Source: Pseudopyrenochaeta lycopersici | Taxonomy: Eukaryota > Ascomycota > Dothideomycetes > Pleosporales > Pseudopyrenochaetaceae | Reading direction: 5' to 3' | DNA: 64,000 nucleotides | Assembly: GCA_003313425.1 (NCBI GenBank) | Contig: NHZP01000006.1 | Span: forward strand, 1,302,001 to 1,366,000 | In this document: positions 11,097 to 23,500 of the stretch, piece by piece | How the letters are laid out: the number at the start of each line of letters is the position of its first letter | How positions within the stretch are numbered: the first letter of the stretch is position 1 | Position numbers and translations under genes: made by a program | The notes under the pieces: generated by a model | Seen by the model: the letters and a program-made list of their open reading frames with translations, nothing else | Told to the model about the DNA's origin: nothing | Databases searched by the model: none

Positions 11097-14000
11097 ATGT
11101 CCATCCGCGTCCTGATTAAAGATTACCCACACCGCGCAATTGCCCTCACTACCGCCTCCCACGCCCTCATTCTCCGCCATAGCGCCTCCTCTACCGAGTA
11201 TAATGGGAACTTCAATTCCTCCTCCACGTCGCTGGGCAGCAATGGCTCCGGTGCAGCGCGCTGCATGGTCGAGTTTCTAAGAGTCGAGGACGTCGACCTG
11301 AACGACTACCGATCGCTGCATTCCGTAAGCGCGCACGGCACCCTGGGCTTGATCACAGTGAACGGCGATGTGTTCCTCGTGGTAGTCACCGGCGCCAGCA
11401 AGGTAGCCACAGTGCGACCGGGCGAGACGGTGCAGAGGATACACGCCGTGGGCTTCTACTGCCTGACCAGCTCCAGCTACGACGCCCTCCTCAACGACGA
11501 AGTCAATCCATACCCGACAGACACAATAGACGATGAGGGCTACGAAATGGGCTTTGGGGGCAGGAAGGAGCAGTCGCCGCTGGAGCATCCTTGTTTGGCG
11601 CTCAAGAAGCTGTTGAGCAGCGGTACTTTCTACTACAGCTCCGACTTCGACCTCACGAGGCGTCTACAGGACCGGACCACGGATGCTGCGACCGTGTCTA
11701 TAGACAGCTTGGACGCTGGCTTTCTGTGGAACTCGTACATGATCCAGCCCTTGGTGGACTTTAGGAGCAGGCTGGCTCCACGGGACAAAGATGCGCTGGA
11801 CGCTTCAGGAATTCTGACTTCTGCGATTCGAGGCTTTGCGCTTACAATCACGGTTCCTATTTCGTCTGCGCCTATCAAAGTTCGAGGCTCGGGCCTGCCG
11901 TCGTCCATGACGCTCATTTCTAGACTGTCGTGCAGAAGAGCCGGCACGAGATTCAACTCGAGGGGTATTGACGACGACGGAAACGTCGCCAATTTTGTAG
12001 AGTCTGAGACGATATATTGGGCCCCATCTGGCGCTTGCTTTTCCTATGTCCAGGTGCGCGGAAGTGTGCCGGTATTCTGGGAACAGCAATCGGGACTTCT
12101 ACCTGGCCAGCAGAAAATCACTATAACACGGTCCCCGGACGCGACTCAGCCTGCTTTTGACAAGCACTTTGAGAATCTGGAATTGAGCTATGGAGCTATA
12201 CACGTAGTAAACCTTCTGAGCAACGAAAAGCCGAGTGAGATAGAGCTGACGGAGAGATACCGCGGCCATATCAGGCGGAGCCCGTTGAATTATGTTGGCG
12301 AGAAAGTCGACCGAGAACACGAACTGGTCAAGCTTACCGAGTATGACTTCCACGCCGAGACGCGAGGACCTGGCGGATACGAGATGGCCAGCATGATTGC
12401 CCGCTGGATCCAGGACTCTGCCGAGGGTTTCAACTACTATCTCTCCGAAGATATAGAAGAAAATGCTAGAACGAATGGACAAGACCATAGAATCAGACGG
12501 ACGATGACAATATTACAACAAGAAGGAATCTTCCGAACGAACTGCTTAGACTGTCTGGACCGGACAAACCTTGTCCAAACGATCATAAGTAAAATGGCTC
12601 TAGAAATTTTCCTCAGCCACAAGAGTTTGAAAGCTAGCAACGACTTTTGGGCCAGGCATTCGAGCATGTGGGCAGATAACGGCGATGCTTTGTCGAGGAT
12701 ATACGCTGGAACTGGGGCGCTCAAGTCATCTTTCACGCGACATGGGAAGATGTCGCTGGCTGGGGCTTTGGCAGATGCTCGCAAAAGTGCAACGCGAATG
12801 TATATCAACAACTTTGCCGATAAAGGGCGACAAAACACTATCGATGTGCTTCTTGGGCGTTTGATGGGTCAAGTCCCGGTCCATCTCTATGACCCCGTCA
12901 ACGACTTCGTCATTGCGGAGCTTACAAAACGCTCTGCGGATTATTCAGAAACCGAGGTGATCAATATTCTTGTTGGTACTTTCAACCTGAACGGCAAGAC
13001 ACATGGCATCAAGGATGACTTGTCACCATGGCTATGTCCAAATGTTGATCCTTCGCAGCAGTGCCCTGAGATTGTGGCTGTTGGATTTCAAGAAATCGTT
13101 GATCTGAGTCCTCAGCAAATCATGTCGACAGACCCCGCTAGACGAGAGATGTGGGAGAATGCCGTTAAGAACTGTTTGAACAAGAACGCGGAAAAGCACC
13201 GGAAGGACGAGTATGTTATCCTTCGGGGTGGACAACTTGTTGGAGCGAGCTTGTCGGTCTTCATTAGGTCTGACTGCCTCAAACACATTAAGAATGTCGA
13301 AGGCAGTTTGAAGAAGGTAAGAACTCCTGGGTCGGGGACTGGGCGACATGAATCTAACCAAGATAATAGACTGGTATGTCTGGCATGGCAGGTAACAAGG
13401 GAGCTGTAGCCATTCGCTTTGAATACGCCAACACCTCCATCTGCCTAGTTACAGCCCATCTTGCAGCTGGCTTCGCCAACTATGAAGAAAGAAATCGCGA
13501 TTATAAGACTATAAGCCATGGTCTGCGTTTCCAGAGAAATCGATCAATAGAAGATCATGATACAGTCATTTGGTTAGGCGACTTCAACTACCGCATTGGT
13601 CTGAGCAACGACAAGGTGCAAAGGTTATGTCATGTTGGCGACCTTGAGACATTATACGATAACGACCAAGTAAGTTTTTCACAGCCTTTGCCTCAGTCCC
13701 AAATTGACGATTACAGCTCAACCTTCAAATGGTCGCCGGCTTGACCTTTCCCTACTACTCTGAAGCTCGCATCACCTTTCCACCGACATACAAGTACGAC
13801 CTCAATAGCGACCAATTCGACACATCCGAAAAAGCACGCATACCTGCATGGTGTGATCGTGTGTTACGAAAAGGCGACAATATCCGGCAGATCCATTACG
13901 ACTCTGCGCCGCTTAGGTTTTCTGATCATCGGCCTGTATATGCGACCTTCCAGGTCCTGGTGCAGAAAGTGGACGAGAAGAAGAAGGAGGCTCTGAAAGC

Positions 14001-15076
14001 GGAGCTGTATAGGCAGAGAAGAGAAGTCGTCGGAGACACGAGAGCGGGAGGACGTCTGGGCGAAGATGAATCTGATGATGAGGATTTGCTCGGGTATGAG
14101 AGTGTTGAGCCAGGGCTACCACCTGCAAGCTCAGACCGGAGGAAGTGGTGGCTTGACAATGGTATATCCGTCTTCGTCCCCTTGCTGGCAATCGTACTCA
14201 TCGTTCCTACAAGGTCTTCCGGCTAAAGCACGTGTCCAACCGCCGTCTAGCGACCACTTTCCTAATCCAAATCGACCCAGTAACCCGTTTACTCCGAGTC
14301 CAGAGCCTGACTGGGTGGATGTCAAGAGATTGAATGGTAATGGTAGACCAGAGCCACCACCGGCACGAGGCTCGCAGAGAGCGCGTCCTGCTGAGTACAA
14401 TGGAATGAGCACACCAAGCTCTATGTCGAGCTCGACGACGAGCTTACAACAAGGCGCTCCGCCTCCAGCACAAAACCCGATGGCTAGGAAACTCAATGCC
14501 CCTCTCTACCCTAGCCATGCAGCGCAGATACTGAGCAATGATGGTAGTCGCGATCCGATTAGCGATCTAAGACGAACTACTTCAAATGCATCAACGCGTT
14601 CCCTACCCACCCTTCCTTACCGGCCTACCCAGCCCGCCTCCTTTTCAGCGTCACCCCCAAACCCTTCATCGAACAAACCACAAGTCCTCCGTAAACCAGC
14701 CCCACCACCTATACCCACCAAGAAGCCGTCCCTTCTCTCCAGCGCTATATCAAACAGCTCGACCTCCACATCAAGTACGCCTCAGCAACGATTCCGCGAC
14801 GAGCCATCTCCTGAAAGCGAACGGAAACCACAACCCCCGGCCCCTAGGCGCTCGATGGCCGCTCCTCCAGATCTATCAAGACGGAAGCCTGTGAACCTAA
14901 TGGGTGGAGATGATAGGCCGCCGCAACTACCGCCGAGGACTGGGACAGGACTAAGTACAGGAAGCAATGGCAGTGGTGGAGGCAGAGCAGGTGGAGGAGG
15001 TAGGAACCTAATGGACGATGAGCCAGAGGACTTATCTGGCTTGAAGGATTGGGAGGTTCTACGACCTGTGAGATGA
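11097..15076 (+). CDS. synaptojanin-like phosphoinositide phosphatase (Inp51/52/53 family)
   Basis: Four exons, 11097..13316, 13370..13669, 13717..14161 and 14214..15076 (introns 53, 47 and 52 nt); 1275 aa. The N-terminal Sac1 domain has an intact CX5R(T) motif in FRTNCLDCLDRTN (Cys483, Arg489). A type II inositol polyphosphate 5-phosphatase domain follows from about residue 620, with VGTFNLNG, VGFQEIVDL, TGMSGMAGNKGA, WLGDFNYRIG, PAWCDRVL and FSDHRPVYATF all intact. The last 300 residues are a Pro/Ser-rich tail with multiple PxxP stretches, a likely SH3 ligand region. Such enzymes remove PI(4,5)P2 and other phosphoinositides during endocytosis and Golgi-endosome traffic. Both catalytic domains appear active, as in Inp52 and Inp53 and unlike Inp51, whose Sac1 domain is defective. 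Confidence 0.95.
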
Positions 15077-17287
15077 GAACCAGATATATGAGTAACGTTG
15101 GATCTAATGCTCTAGACATGTGTCGTTTAGCATGGAGTTGGCTAGCCCATCGGAAACGACATTTGATAGAACAGAGCGTGATGAATGAAGACAGTGCCCC
15201 TCAGGTCTCAAAAGTATGGTTTGAGCGAATCCTGAAGGACTGCATTTGCTTCATCTAACTAGATTTATAAAATATGATTGAACATTGGTCTTTGCAGATG
15301 TTAGTGAAGCTGGAGAAGTGGTCAGTTTACTGCAGAGCAAATATCTGGTAAGAGATGTATTTGAAATGGCTGTAGCGTAGAGGGTCTTTTTTGCACAAGA
15401 CTTGAGGGATACTAGGGGTAATGCATAGACCAGTACAACATTTGTGCTGTTATCTTGTGCGATGACTTGTACCCGAGTAACAAACGACAACGGGAAATTA
15501 ACCTGCCATCGCGTGTTTTACCCAGAATTTTCCCCATTGTTCATTCATGGACCATGTGGGTGCTGCGCAGGCGTTCAAATTGCGCCCTGCGTAAATTGGC
15601 CTAGCGCTACCCTAGTTTCCCATAACGAGAGGCAAACCACGACGTAAACACCAATGTTTACGAGCTTTGTCTGACCCTTTCCCTGTCGCTACGGCTGCGT
15701 CTTGTACTCGGCTGTACGACGGAATGATGCTGTTGATTTCACACGGGTAGTTTGGTCGCTGCAGAGCGGTTGCACGTTCCTGTGGTGCTCTGATTGCGAT
15801 GATTGCACTTCGCTTTGCTGAGCGGATCTGATCTGATCTGATCTGATGAATGAAGCTCAAAAGCGTCTCGCCCGTCTTTGGCTTGGGCGATCTCCTCAGA
15901 GGCCTGAAGTTGGTACGTTCATCGCTCATATTTCCTCAATACCCACTGCCATTGGCAAAGATGACTGAAGTGCCCCTGCGGGTTCATCACCTGCTTGTGC
16001 GCTTCGTACAGATACTGCGTACCTAGCAAACCCCGCCTGTGTGGTTGCGCTGTACGATAGCATACACAGCTGTCTGAGCTATATTTCTTCTCCCTCGTTG
16101 CTTCTTTCATGCAAGCGCTTTGGACTTTTGCTGATGGAGACAGGCTTGCCCTAGCTCCTCGCATGGAAATGCCCTCAGGTGGGCGTGTCGTCGTCAGTCT
16201 TGGACGTGGCCTAGAAGGTCTCTGACGCCCCAGGTCGTCTCCTGCGACCCTGATGCCGTTCTTACTACGAGCTATCTATTCAAGGAGCTGGGATTCGCAT
16301 CCGTAGTGCTCTTAACGGCATCCTGATAAAAGTGGTCTACCAATCCGCAATTCCACAACACTATCCATCAACAGACACCAAACTCACCAAAACATCACTC
16401 CCTTCGCTATCCCAACTCCCCCAAACGCCTCACCCGTCTTGGACTCCCGTGGGCGATCTCCACCCGCCACGCCTCCCTGCGCCATGCTGTCTCGTCTCGG
16501 ATGAAACCTAGCGCCCGCCCTCCCCCAAACTCCGCTACCAAAAAGCGCCGCTCCATGCCCGCCAGGGAGCACCCCACGAGACTCGAAACCCGCTCGAAGA
16601 ACGCGTCTGCGCGTCTGCGGGGTTCAGGGTCTGGCGGTGACGCTGCGCGGTGCTGATGCGGTGGAGGGGGAGTGGGGGCAGAACCGGGGGGAGGCGTCTT
16701 GTCGTTGTGTGGTCGTGTTTGGGAGACTGGTCAGCTGGTGCTTGATGGTATGCATTGTGTGCACTGTTCTTTCTTTTTAGTTTCTCATGACGTCTAAAAA
16801 GGAATCGATGTAATGGCATTGCAAGGACACTGGCCATTTCTTGACTCAGGTCGAAGTGGAGCGCCTCCCTCCCCTGATTCCCCTGCCCTGTTCCGGTCAA
16901 CCACACGTCACCATATTGAATTGAAGATGCAAAGACCAGCAGCAGAGCGAATGTGTATGTGTGTGAGTGTTTGTATGGACAGATTCTATTCCTACTACTC
17001 GCCCCCTTTATCGGGTTTTCGCATTAAAGGTCTAAAAAGTTATATGTATATACACATAGATAGAAGAGAAGGAGTAACAAAGGAAACTATAGTATGGAAC
17101 GCCAAATATGCTCAGAATGATGGCGTTGCGTGTTAAGCAGCTCTCAAAATTCGAATTGTTCGCTGCGTTAATTTCGTAGATCATCGTCTTTGTTCCCCTT
17201 CCTTTGTACACCCACCCCCTTTACTATTCTCTAATGGCTTGAATCCAATTCTTCCATGTCCATTATACAATATTGCTGAAACCGGGA
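15077..17287. other. long convergent intergenic region
   Basis: 2.2 kb between two converging 3' ends, unusually long for this gene-dense block. I found no recognisable protein, tRNA or mobile element. Overlapping minus-strand frames near 16.4-16.9 kb are basic and Pro-rich and look like chance translation of GC-rich DNA. The 17.0 kb end is AT-rich. Confidence 0.5.
15826..15845. repeat. (ATCTG)4 pentanucleotide microsatellite
   Basis: Four perfect tandem copies of ATCTG in the convergent intergenic region. No function is implied. Confidence 0.9.
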
Positions 17288-19540
17288 TTACGCTGATGAG
17301 CTTTTGCCGGCTTCGTAGACTTTTGCCATGAACTCATCTACGTCGATTTCGATGGTCTTTTCTCTGAGCGTGCTCGCAACTTGAGACGCATCGCCCTCGA
17401 CACAGCTTCCCTCTAATATGCCCAGAATCGCTACTGCGACTCTTGGAGGGATCTTGTCGCCCTCAACAGTATATACATCCATAACTCTTGCTGCATGTTC
17501 GACACCCAACCTTCCGCAGAATAAGTTGTTGAGCATGTCGAATAGGTAGTCTCGCGGCTCTACGCGAAGCACCTCTAATCTTTGGGCGAGCGACGGGACT
17601 TTCTTGGAGAGTGCGCGAAGGGTTGTCGAGTATGCAGCGTGAACGGCGTTTGCGTCTTGAACCAAGAAAGAGAGTGGTAGTGGGCGGTTCAGCAAGTTCG
17701 AGAGCATGATGAAGGCTTGTGGTGCAGGAAGGTTGAGGAGGAGTAGTGCAGCGATGTGCAGGATTCCAGCACTTGGGTGCACGATATCCGGACGGTATGT
17801 CGAGTAAGCCAGGCAGACATTTACAACGTCCTGGTGCAGCGGCTGTTCGTCCTGGGCTGCTGCTGATGTTCGGGCCGCGAACATCTTCAAGTCTGGGAAA
17901 ACTGTGCTTGTGCCTTCAACAATATGCATATAACGGCCTCCGAGCGCTTCGTAACCGTAGTGTTTAACCTCCCTCATTGCCTTCTCCAAGGCAATCTTGT
18001 ATGTCCCCTCTGTAACCTCGAGATCATTTCCAACTGCTTTTTGCCAGACCTGGCCTCGTAACCGCGGAGGGATCCCGTTCCACCACATCTTCCTGTGTGT
18101 GGCGCGGAGTTCAGGGTTCGTCATTTCGGTAGCCCAGTTGGGGAGGAGCAGGCTTGACCAATATTCTGCTTTTATGCGGGAGGCCTTTTCGCGGGCGATG
18201 GCCTCTTCTTGGGCACGTTGTGCTTCAAGGCGTTCTGCAGGTTGTCAGAATGGTGCTGTTCCTCGTCGGAGTTTATATGACTTACCGGCTTCCTCAATAC
18301 GAGCCAGCATTCGCTGGTATTCCTTGAGGTGCTTCTTTTCTTCCTTTGGATTTTTGGGCGGAAGCCATGAAGGCCTTGTCCTTGAGAGGTACTTTTGCTT
18401 TTCGGCTGAGGGCTGGAAGGGGTCGATAAGAGGGTCGCTCTTGCGGACTGGGGGAAGGGCAGGCTTCTTTGTCCTCGGCTCTGAGTGATTCAGGGATACA
18501 GATCGTGTGAGTCCGGGCTGCTGTCTTGTAATCTCCTGCTTCCGCTCAAACTCATTCTGGAATTCTTCCAACGCCTCTGTAAGCTTCCTTGCATCTGGGT
18601 CTAGGGCGGTGTATGTGTCTTGCCAGGTGTTCGTCCGTTGTCTTGTTAATTGCGTGGGCGGAGAATCTTCTCTTATCGAGGCATTCGGCGACGGATCGCG
18701 AGGTGTGAAGCGTGACAGTGAGGGTGCGGGCGAGGCCTTGGAGGAGGATGCTTCGGCCGTGCTGGGAATTGGTGATGTCTGCGGCGGACTGCCACATGTC
18801 GAGGGGGCGGGTGACCGCTCCTGAGCAGGTCGAGGTGAGATGGGCACGTTCCAGATGACAGCGTCCTCGGGTAGTTCGTCATCCTCATCATCGCATTCTG
18901 CCTCCCTCTCCTTTACAGTTTTCCGTTTCGAGTCCTGCCATGACTGCCGTCTGGTGCTCAGCGAAGGGGACGGCAAGACGTCCAGATTCCGGGAGCTCCG
19001 GCGTGACAGAGTGCGTGGTGAGGAGGGAAGCTTTTGCGTGTGCGAGGGAGACTGCGACCGTGATGAGCGAGTAGGGGCCGAGAGGTTCATGCTGGTAAGA
19101 GAGGGTGCCGAGGGCGAGGTGAAGCCCCTGCGAAGTTGCTTGCCCGGTGCGGTGAGCTGCTGTTGCTGCCTCTGGACGGCATGGTGGACCTGCCCCTTCA
19201 GGCTTGGATACCGCGGCTTCGAGGCTCCTGTCAGATCGCGGAAGGAGTGGTGGGCCGGGTGCGAGAGGCTTCGGGCGCTCGAGAGGGAAGCACGGGGGGC
19301 TTCGTAGATGACGCGGTTAGACGGATTGGCAGGCATGGGGAAAGAGGAAGGCCCACCTGAGGTTTCGTCCAGGTTGATGTCCTCAAAGTGCGAGAGGTCG
19401 CTGGGGCCCATCAAGTCTGAGAGGGTGGACGAGTGGAAGCTCGAAGACTTGGACGACTTGGAGTTTGTGAGGTCTGGGGGGCTGCCGGGCGGGGCCCCAA
19501 AGACGGATTGCGCATCTTGCGAGTAGGTGAGCGTCGCCAT
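17288..19540 (-). CDS. TBC-domain protein (TBC1D12/14-like), apparently finger-less
   Basis: Two minus-strand exons, 19540..18286 and 18234..17288, with a 51-nt intron; 733 aa. Residues 1-380 are disordered, rich in Ser/Pro/Arg. A charged coiled stretch (KEEKKHLKEYQRMLARIEEA) precedes the TBC domain at about 465-715: WWNGIPPRLRGQVW, YRPDIVHPSAG, IAALLLLNL, FIMLSNLLNRPL. Alignment by eye to TBC1D12/14 places Gly526/Thr529 at the IxxDxxR Asp/Arg and Ser573 at the YxQ Gln, so both catalytic fingers seem replaced. TBC proteins normally act as Rab GAPs; this one may bind a Rab without GAP activity. An in-frame ATG at 19798 would add 86 residues with a purine at -3; 19540 was preferred because MATLTYSQDAQ looks like a native N-terminus. 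Confidence 0.85.
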
Positions 19541-20548
19541 GAGCGGCCGCGGCGGTCTTCGATGTGTAGCGGTGCGAAGAGGCGTCCCAATGCGGTGAGG
19601 CTCGACGAAGTTGGCGCAGGCGCTGCGCTCGCAAGGGATCCGGATCAGTGAGCGGACATAATCATGCTCGGAAATAATATACAGGGGCCTGTCTTGGAGA
19701 AAGTAGTGGACGTCTTCCACTCGGTACTCGTTATTGTCGGCGTCTTCGTCAGGAGAGACTTGTTGTTGGTGTTGCACAAAGAGAGTTGTGGCCGGCATCT
19801 CGAAAGATGCTCAACGCAATCTCGGCGGATCCAGGGGCTAGCGTCACTTCATATCCCTGTCCATCAACGGTGTGCCTGATCCTAGCTTGACGGCAGAAAA
19901 GAACCTTGGATTCGTTTGATTGCGAGTGGGTTCAACTGAGTGTGCGTGTGCAGATGTTTATTTTGTGAGGAAAGTGGGAGGCTTTGTGCACATATCGGAC
20001 TGAGGCAGCCAGGCGCGCAGGGGCACGCCGTCATCTTGAATCGCTCTAGCTAGGCGTCTTCAGAAGCCGTCTGCGTTGGAGGTACGCCCATGTGAAACCT
20101 GACGCGATGGTGGCTGGTCCCAGCCGTCTGCTTTGGGGCTTGACATCACAACGAGAACACTTGAATTGCCCGCAGTCCAATCACTGGCCGAAATGCGTCT
20201 TACCATAACGCTTAGCATTAAATCATCGCTAGTCCACCTGCCAACTCTGGTCGACTTTCCCAGCGAAAGATCTGCTTGCAAGTGGGGAATCAGGATTCAA
20301 TCATCATCATGCCTTGCTCGAGATCCGTCAGTCCCGCCGTCCTGCAGCCAAGCTGTGGGCTTGCAGAGTTGCGCCAGCATGCCGCCGCTAACGTGGGCCC
20401 CGGCACAGATCTTACTATCCACGATATCGACCGTCACCAGCGGGCTGGCTTGCTTCCTTTCGCCGCCCTACGGTTTCTGCCGTGGCCAGTCAAGATTACC
20501 ATCCTGGGTCATACCCTTCTCCAGTATCAAGAAGCATTGGCAGTGCCA
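19541..20548. promoter_or_regulatory. upstream region of the TBC gene / 3' flank of TERT
   Basis: 1.0 kb between two minus-strand genes. The first 258 bp above the TBC start stay open in frame to an ATG at 19798. No other feature was recognised. Confidence 0.4.
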
Positions 20549-23500
20549 TCAACTTCTTGCGTAGCCAATAGCTGCCTCTAGCATACTTTTTTCTGCTGTG
20601 TTCGAGATGCGAATTGTTGCCAGAGATGCTTTTAGCCACTTCAACAGCACACGATGCTGCGTCTGCTTGCGCTGAAACACGGTCTGGAAGGCCTTACAAG
20701 CCAGCCTATCCTTTCATTAGCACCCGCAAACTAAATGTAACACGAACCCCCGCCATGTCAAGTTCCGAAGCGTGGAGCTGGTCCCGGCAAGTCGTGGGTC
20801 GAAGCCGCACGAACGATGAGACACTGGAGTCAGCCACACTTACCACTGAAGCTGCCGGCGCGAAATGACGCCCTGCACAACATTTGCGCTTTGTTCGCGC
20901 GAACGCCGCTGGACCATTACAAATGCTAGTGCAATTATGCTGTCTACCGTCTCTGCAATTATTGAGCTCATAGTCAGTTAACTTGGTCTGTGGTACAAGC
21001 AGGTGCAGTGGCGATCCACAATGCAGACGCAGACCATTGGTGCACCCGCTTTATCTACCCATTATCGCGTGCTTCTCCGGGCAACTGGACCAACGAGCAT
21101 GCGCATATACAAATCGGGAATACTGGGGCGACGCTTTGGGGAAAGTATTGACGTACTGGTCAGCAAGCTTGAACACGTTGTCCGCACCTTGGACAGCACG
21201 CGTGCATATTCAAGGCACCTCACCGCCGCTTCGTGAAAGCTTTGGTATAGATTCGCGAGTACGGTTGCCACGCTGTTCAGCGATGTATCGATGAACATTG
21301 CCCTCAGCTGAATCTTGAATCCACTATACCAGATTAGTGGATGGTTCACTTCGTTTTTCTTGATTCCGCGTGGCCCCCCAACTATCGATTGGCCGATTGG
21401 TTGGCTGAGATTACCGGAAATGAGATGACGGGGAACTTACTTGAGAGCCTTGCGATGGAATGTCTGGCCTGGCATTCTCGACAAATCAACGGTCAGAGAA
21501 TCCTTGACGTCTACAGTCTATCAGCTTTGTCTTCTCGCTCCATTTCGGACTAATATCTCTATCCGGGCTGCCACTTACCGGCCTTAGAAGAGCGTTCAGT
21601 CTTTTTGCTAACTTCCAAGGTATGAGTATTGATGCAAACGCCACAATATGGGAACGTGGTACTCGAAACGCTTCTGGGGATTCGACTGCCGTCATCAGTG
21701 ACCGCGTCGAAGTTCACCAACGACTTTGCGGGCTTGACAACGACGCCGTAGTCCGCATGCCCGCGATGCATTACCTGGATGAAGCCTACGGCGTGATTTC
21801 GGTTGGTAGTGATTAAGAGAAAGTCGTCGAGGAGGCGAAGTAACAGAGACTCGTCTCCAAGGGTGAAGCTGAGGACATCCCGCTCCAGCTCGGCATAAAA
21901 GAAATTGCATAGAATGCTTGACAAGACCGAGCCTTGAGGGATTCCGGTCTTTTGACGGTAGTACCGCTTTCCGATCTTGACTAGGTTGCGTTCTACATGC
22001 TCCCCTAGGAGCTGCATCAAGTCGTCCTTCGTCTCGTACCGCTGTAGATTGGTATTAACAAACACTGTGTTTGACTTTGAGCCTACCAATTTGTCCTGTA
22101 CGAGCTGACTGAACGAAGCCATATCTGCCGCAGCACCGCTGTGCGCAACATACCGCTTCAGTGGCATTGGATTGACATGCTGTCCATCCAAGCGTTGCAA
22201 TGCGCCCAGTGAACTTATTTCCACGTGCTTGCCTGCTTGATATGCTTGCATAGACATGAGACTGTTTATCATGCTCAACAGTCGTGACTGTGGTATAGTA
22301 TCGAAGCAAGATTGTACATCAACCTTGGCAAAATAGAGTGGGCTGTCACCCAAGTTCTGCTCTTGTAATGAAGTCTTGAAGGCTACGAGCTTGGGGAACA
22401 TGTCTCCAACGGAGAAAAGAGAGCATCCAAATCTTTCCGGTTGCAGCAACTATTCGAGGTCAACATTTGCACTTCCACTCTTTGATATCACTGACCTTCT
22501 CATAAGTGATTGCATTGAAGACTGGTGTCATGACTGTATTGATACTTCGCCCGAGGGACATGGTTCCATTCCGCAGTACCTGTTGTCTCCGCTTGAGATT
22601 CATAATTGTTCGGTAGCCATGGCTCTTTGGTAGCAGGCGGATTTTGCTGTAGCCAAGCTGGCGCGCAGATAACAGCCTTGTTATACGTTCAGTGGGCATC
22701 TCTTCGAACATGTTCACTTTCAAAGTCGTAAGGGCAGGTTCTGTTAGCATCCGCCAAACATCATGACGAAAGTAGAACAGCCGATGTCGATGTGCGTTCG
22801 ATTCTGTCACATGGAAATTAGACCGAATCAAAGGGATCAAGAACGAGTCGAAGAGCCAGTAAACAAACTCCAGAAACACTTCCTTGCGTTTCTCGAAGTC
22901 AGATTTTGCCAACTTGGTATTCTCATCTTGATCAGGTAACCACAGCCAGGCTAAACTTGTGATCTGCGACATGTTAAACATGAGTGTGCCAAGGAGCAAG
23001 GGATAACGTACCTGGATCTTCTGCGTAATTTGATGCAGGTTAAGACTCTCAAACCTTCGCAGGGATACAAATTGATCTATCCAGAACATGATAACATGCT
23101 TGTTGTCGTCATCGCCCCAGAAGCCTCGCGGGATGACTTTTGATGTGACGGCACGACAGAATGCCGACACATGTGCTGTGGAACACGCCATATCTGTGAA
23201 ACAGGTTTGATCAACCGTTCGGGCATTGGTATGGTTGGCATTCTTCATGTTGTTGCGCCCCATTGGCCCAGCGGTTGTAGGCACATTCCCCGTCGGCTGC
23301 AGTGGATTCTTTCTCCAATTTGGCTTTGGAGAAACGGGCACACCCTGCCAACGTCAATTATGCCACAATTTCCGAGACCTATTACAATTACCTCTATAGG
23401 ACAATAATGTCGAAGTAACTCCATGTATGAACATCGGTGGTTGAGGATCCGGAGTTTGTCTATTAATGCAACAGTGGCGCCCCTGAGTCTCTTTGGTATG

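Noticed and set aside
16384..16906. Overlapping minus-strand frames, basic and Pro/Gly-rich
   Set aside because: They look like translated GC-rich non-coding DNA; no motif, no convincing splice join.
21559..22449. First impression of a retrotransposon reverse transcriptase
   Set aside because: Motif T, FPRQFGLHNVFTS, and the TERT-type motif E and CTE in neighbouring exons show it is telomerase, not a mobile element.
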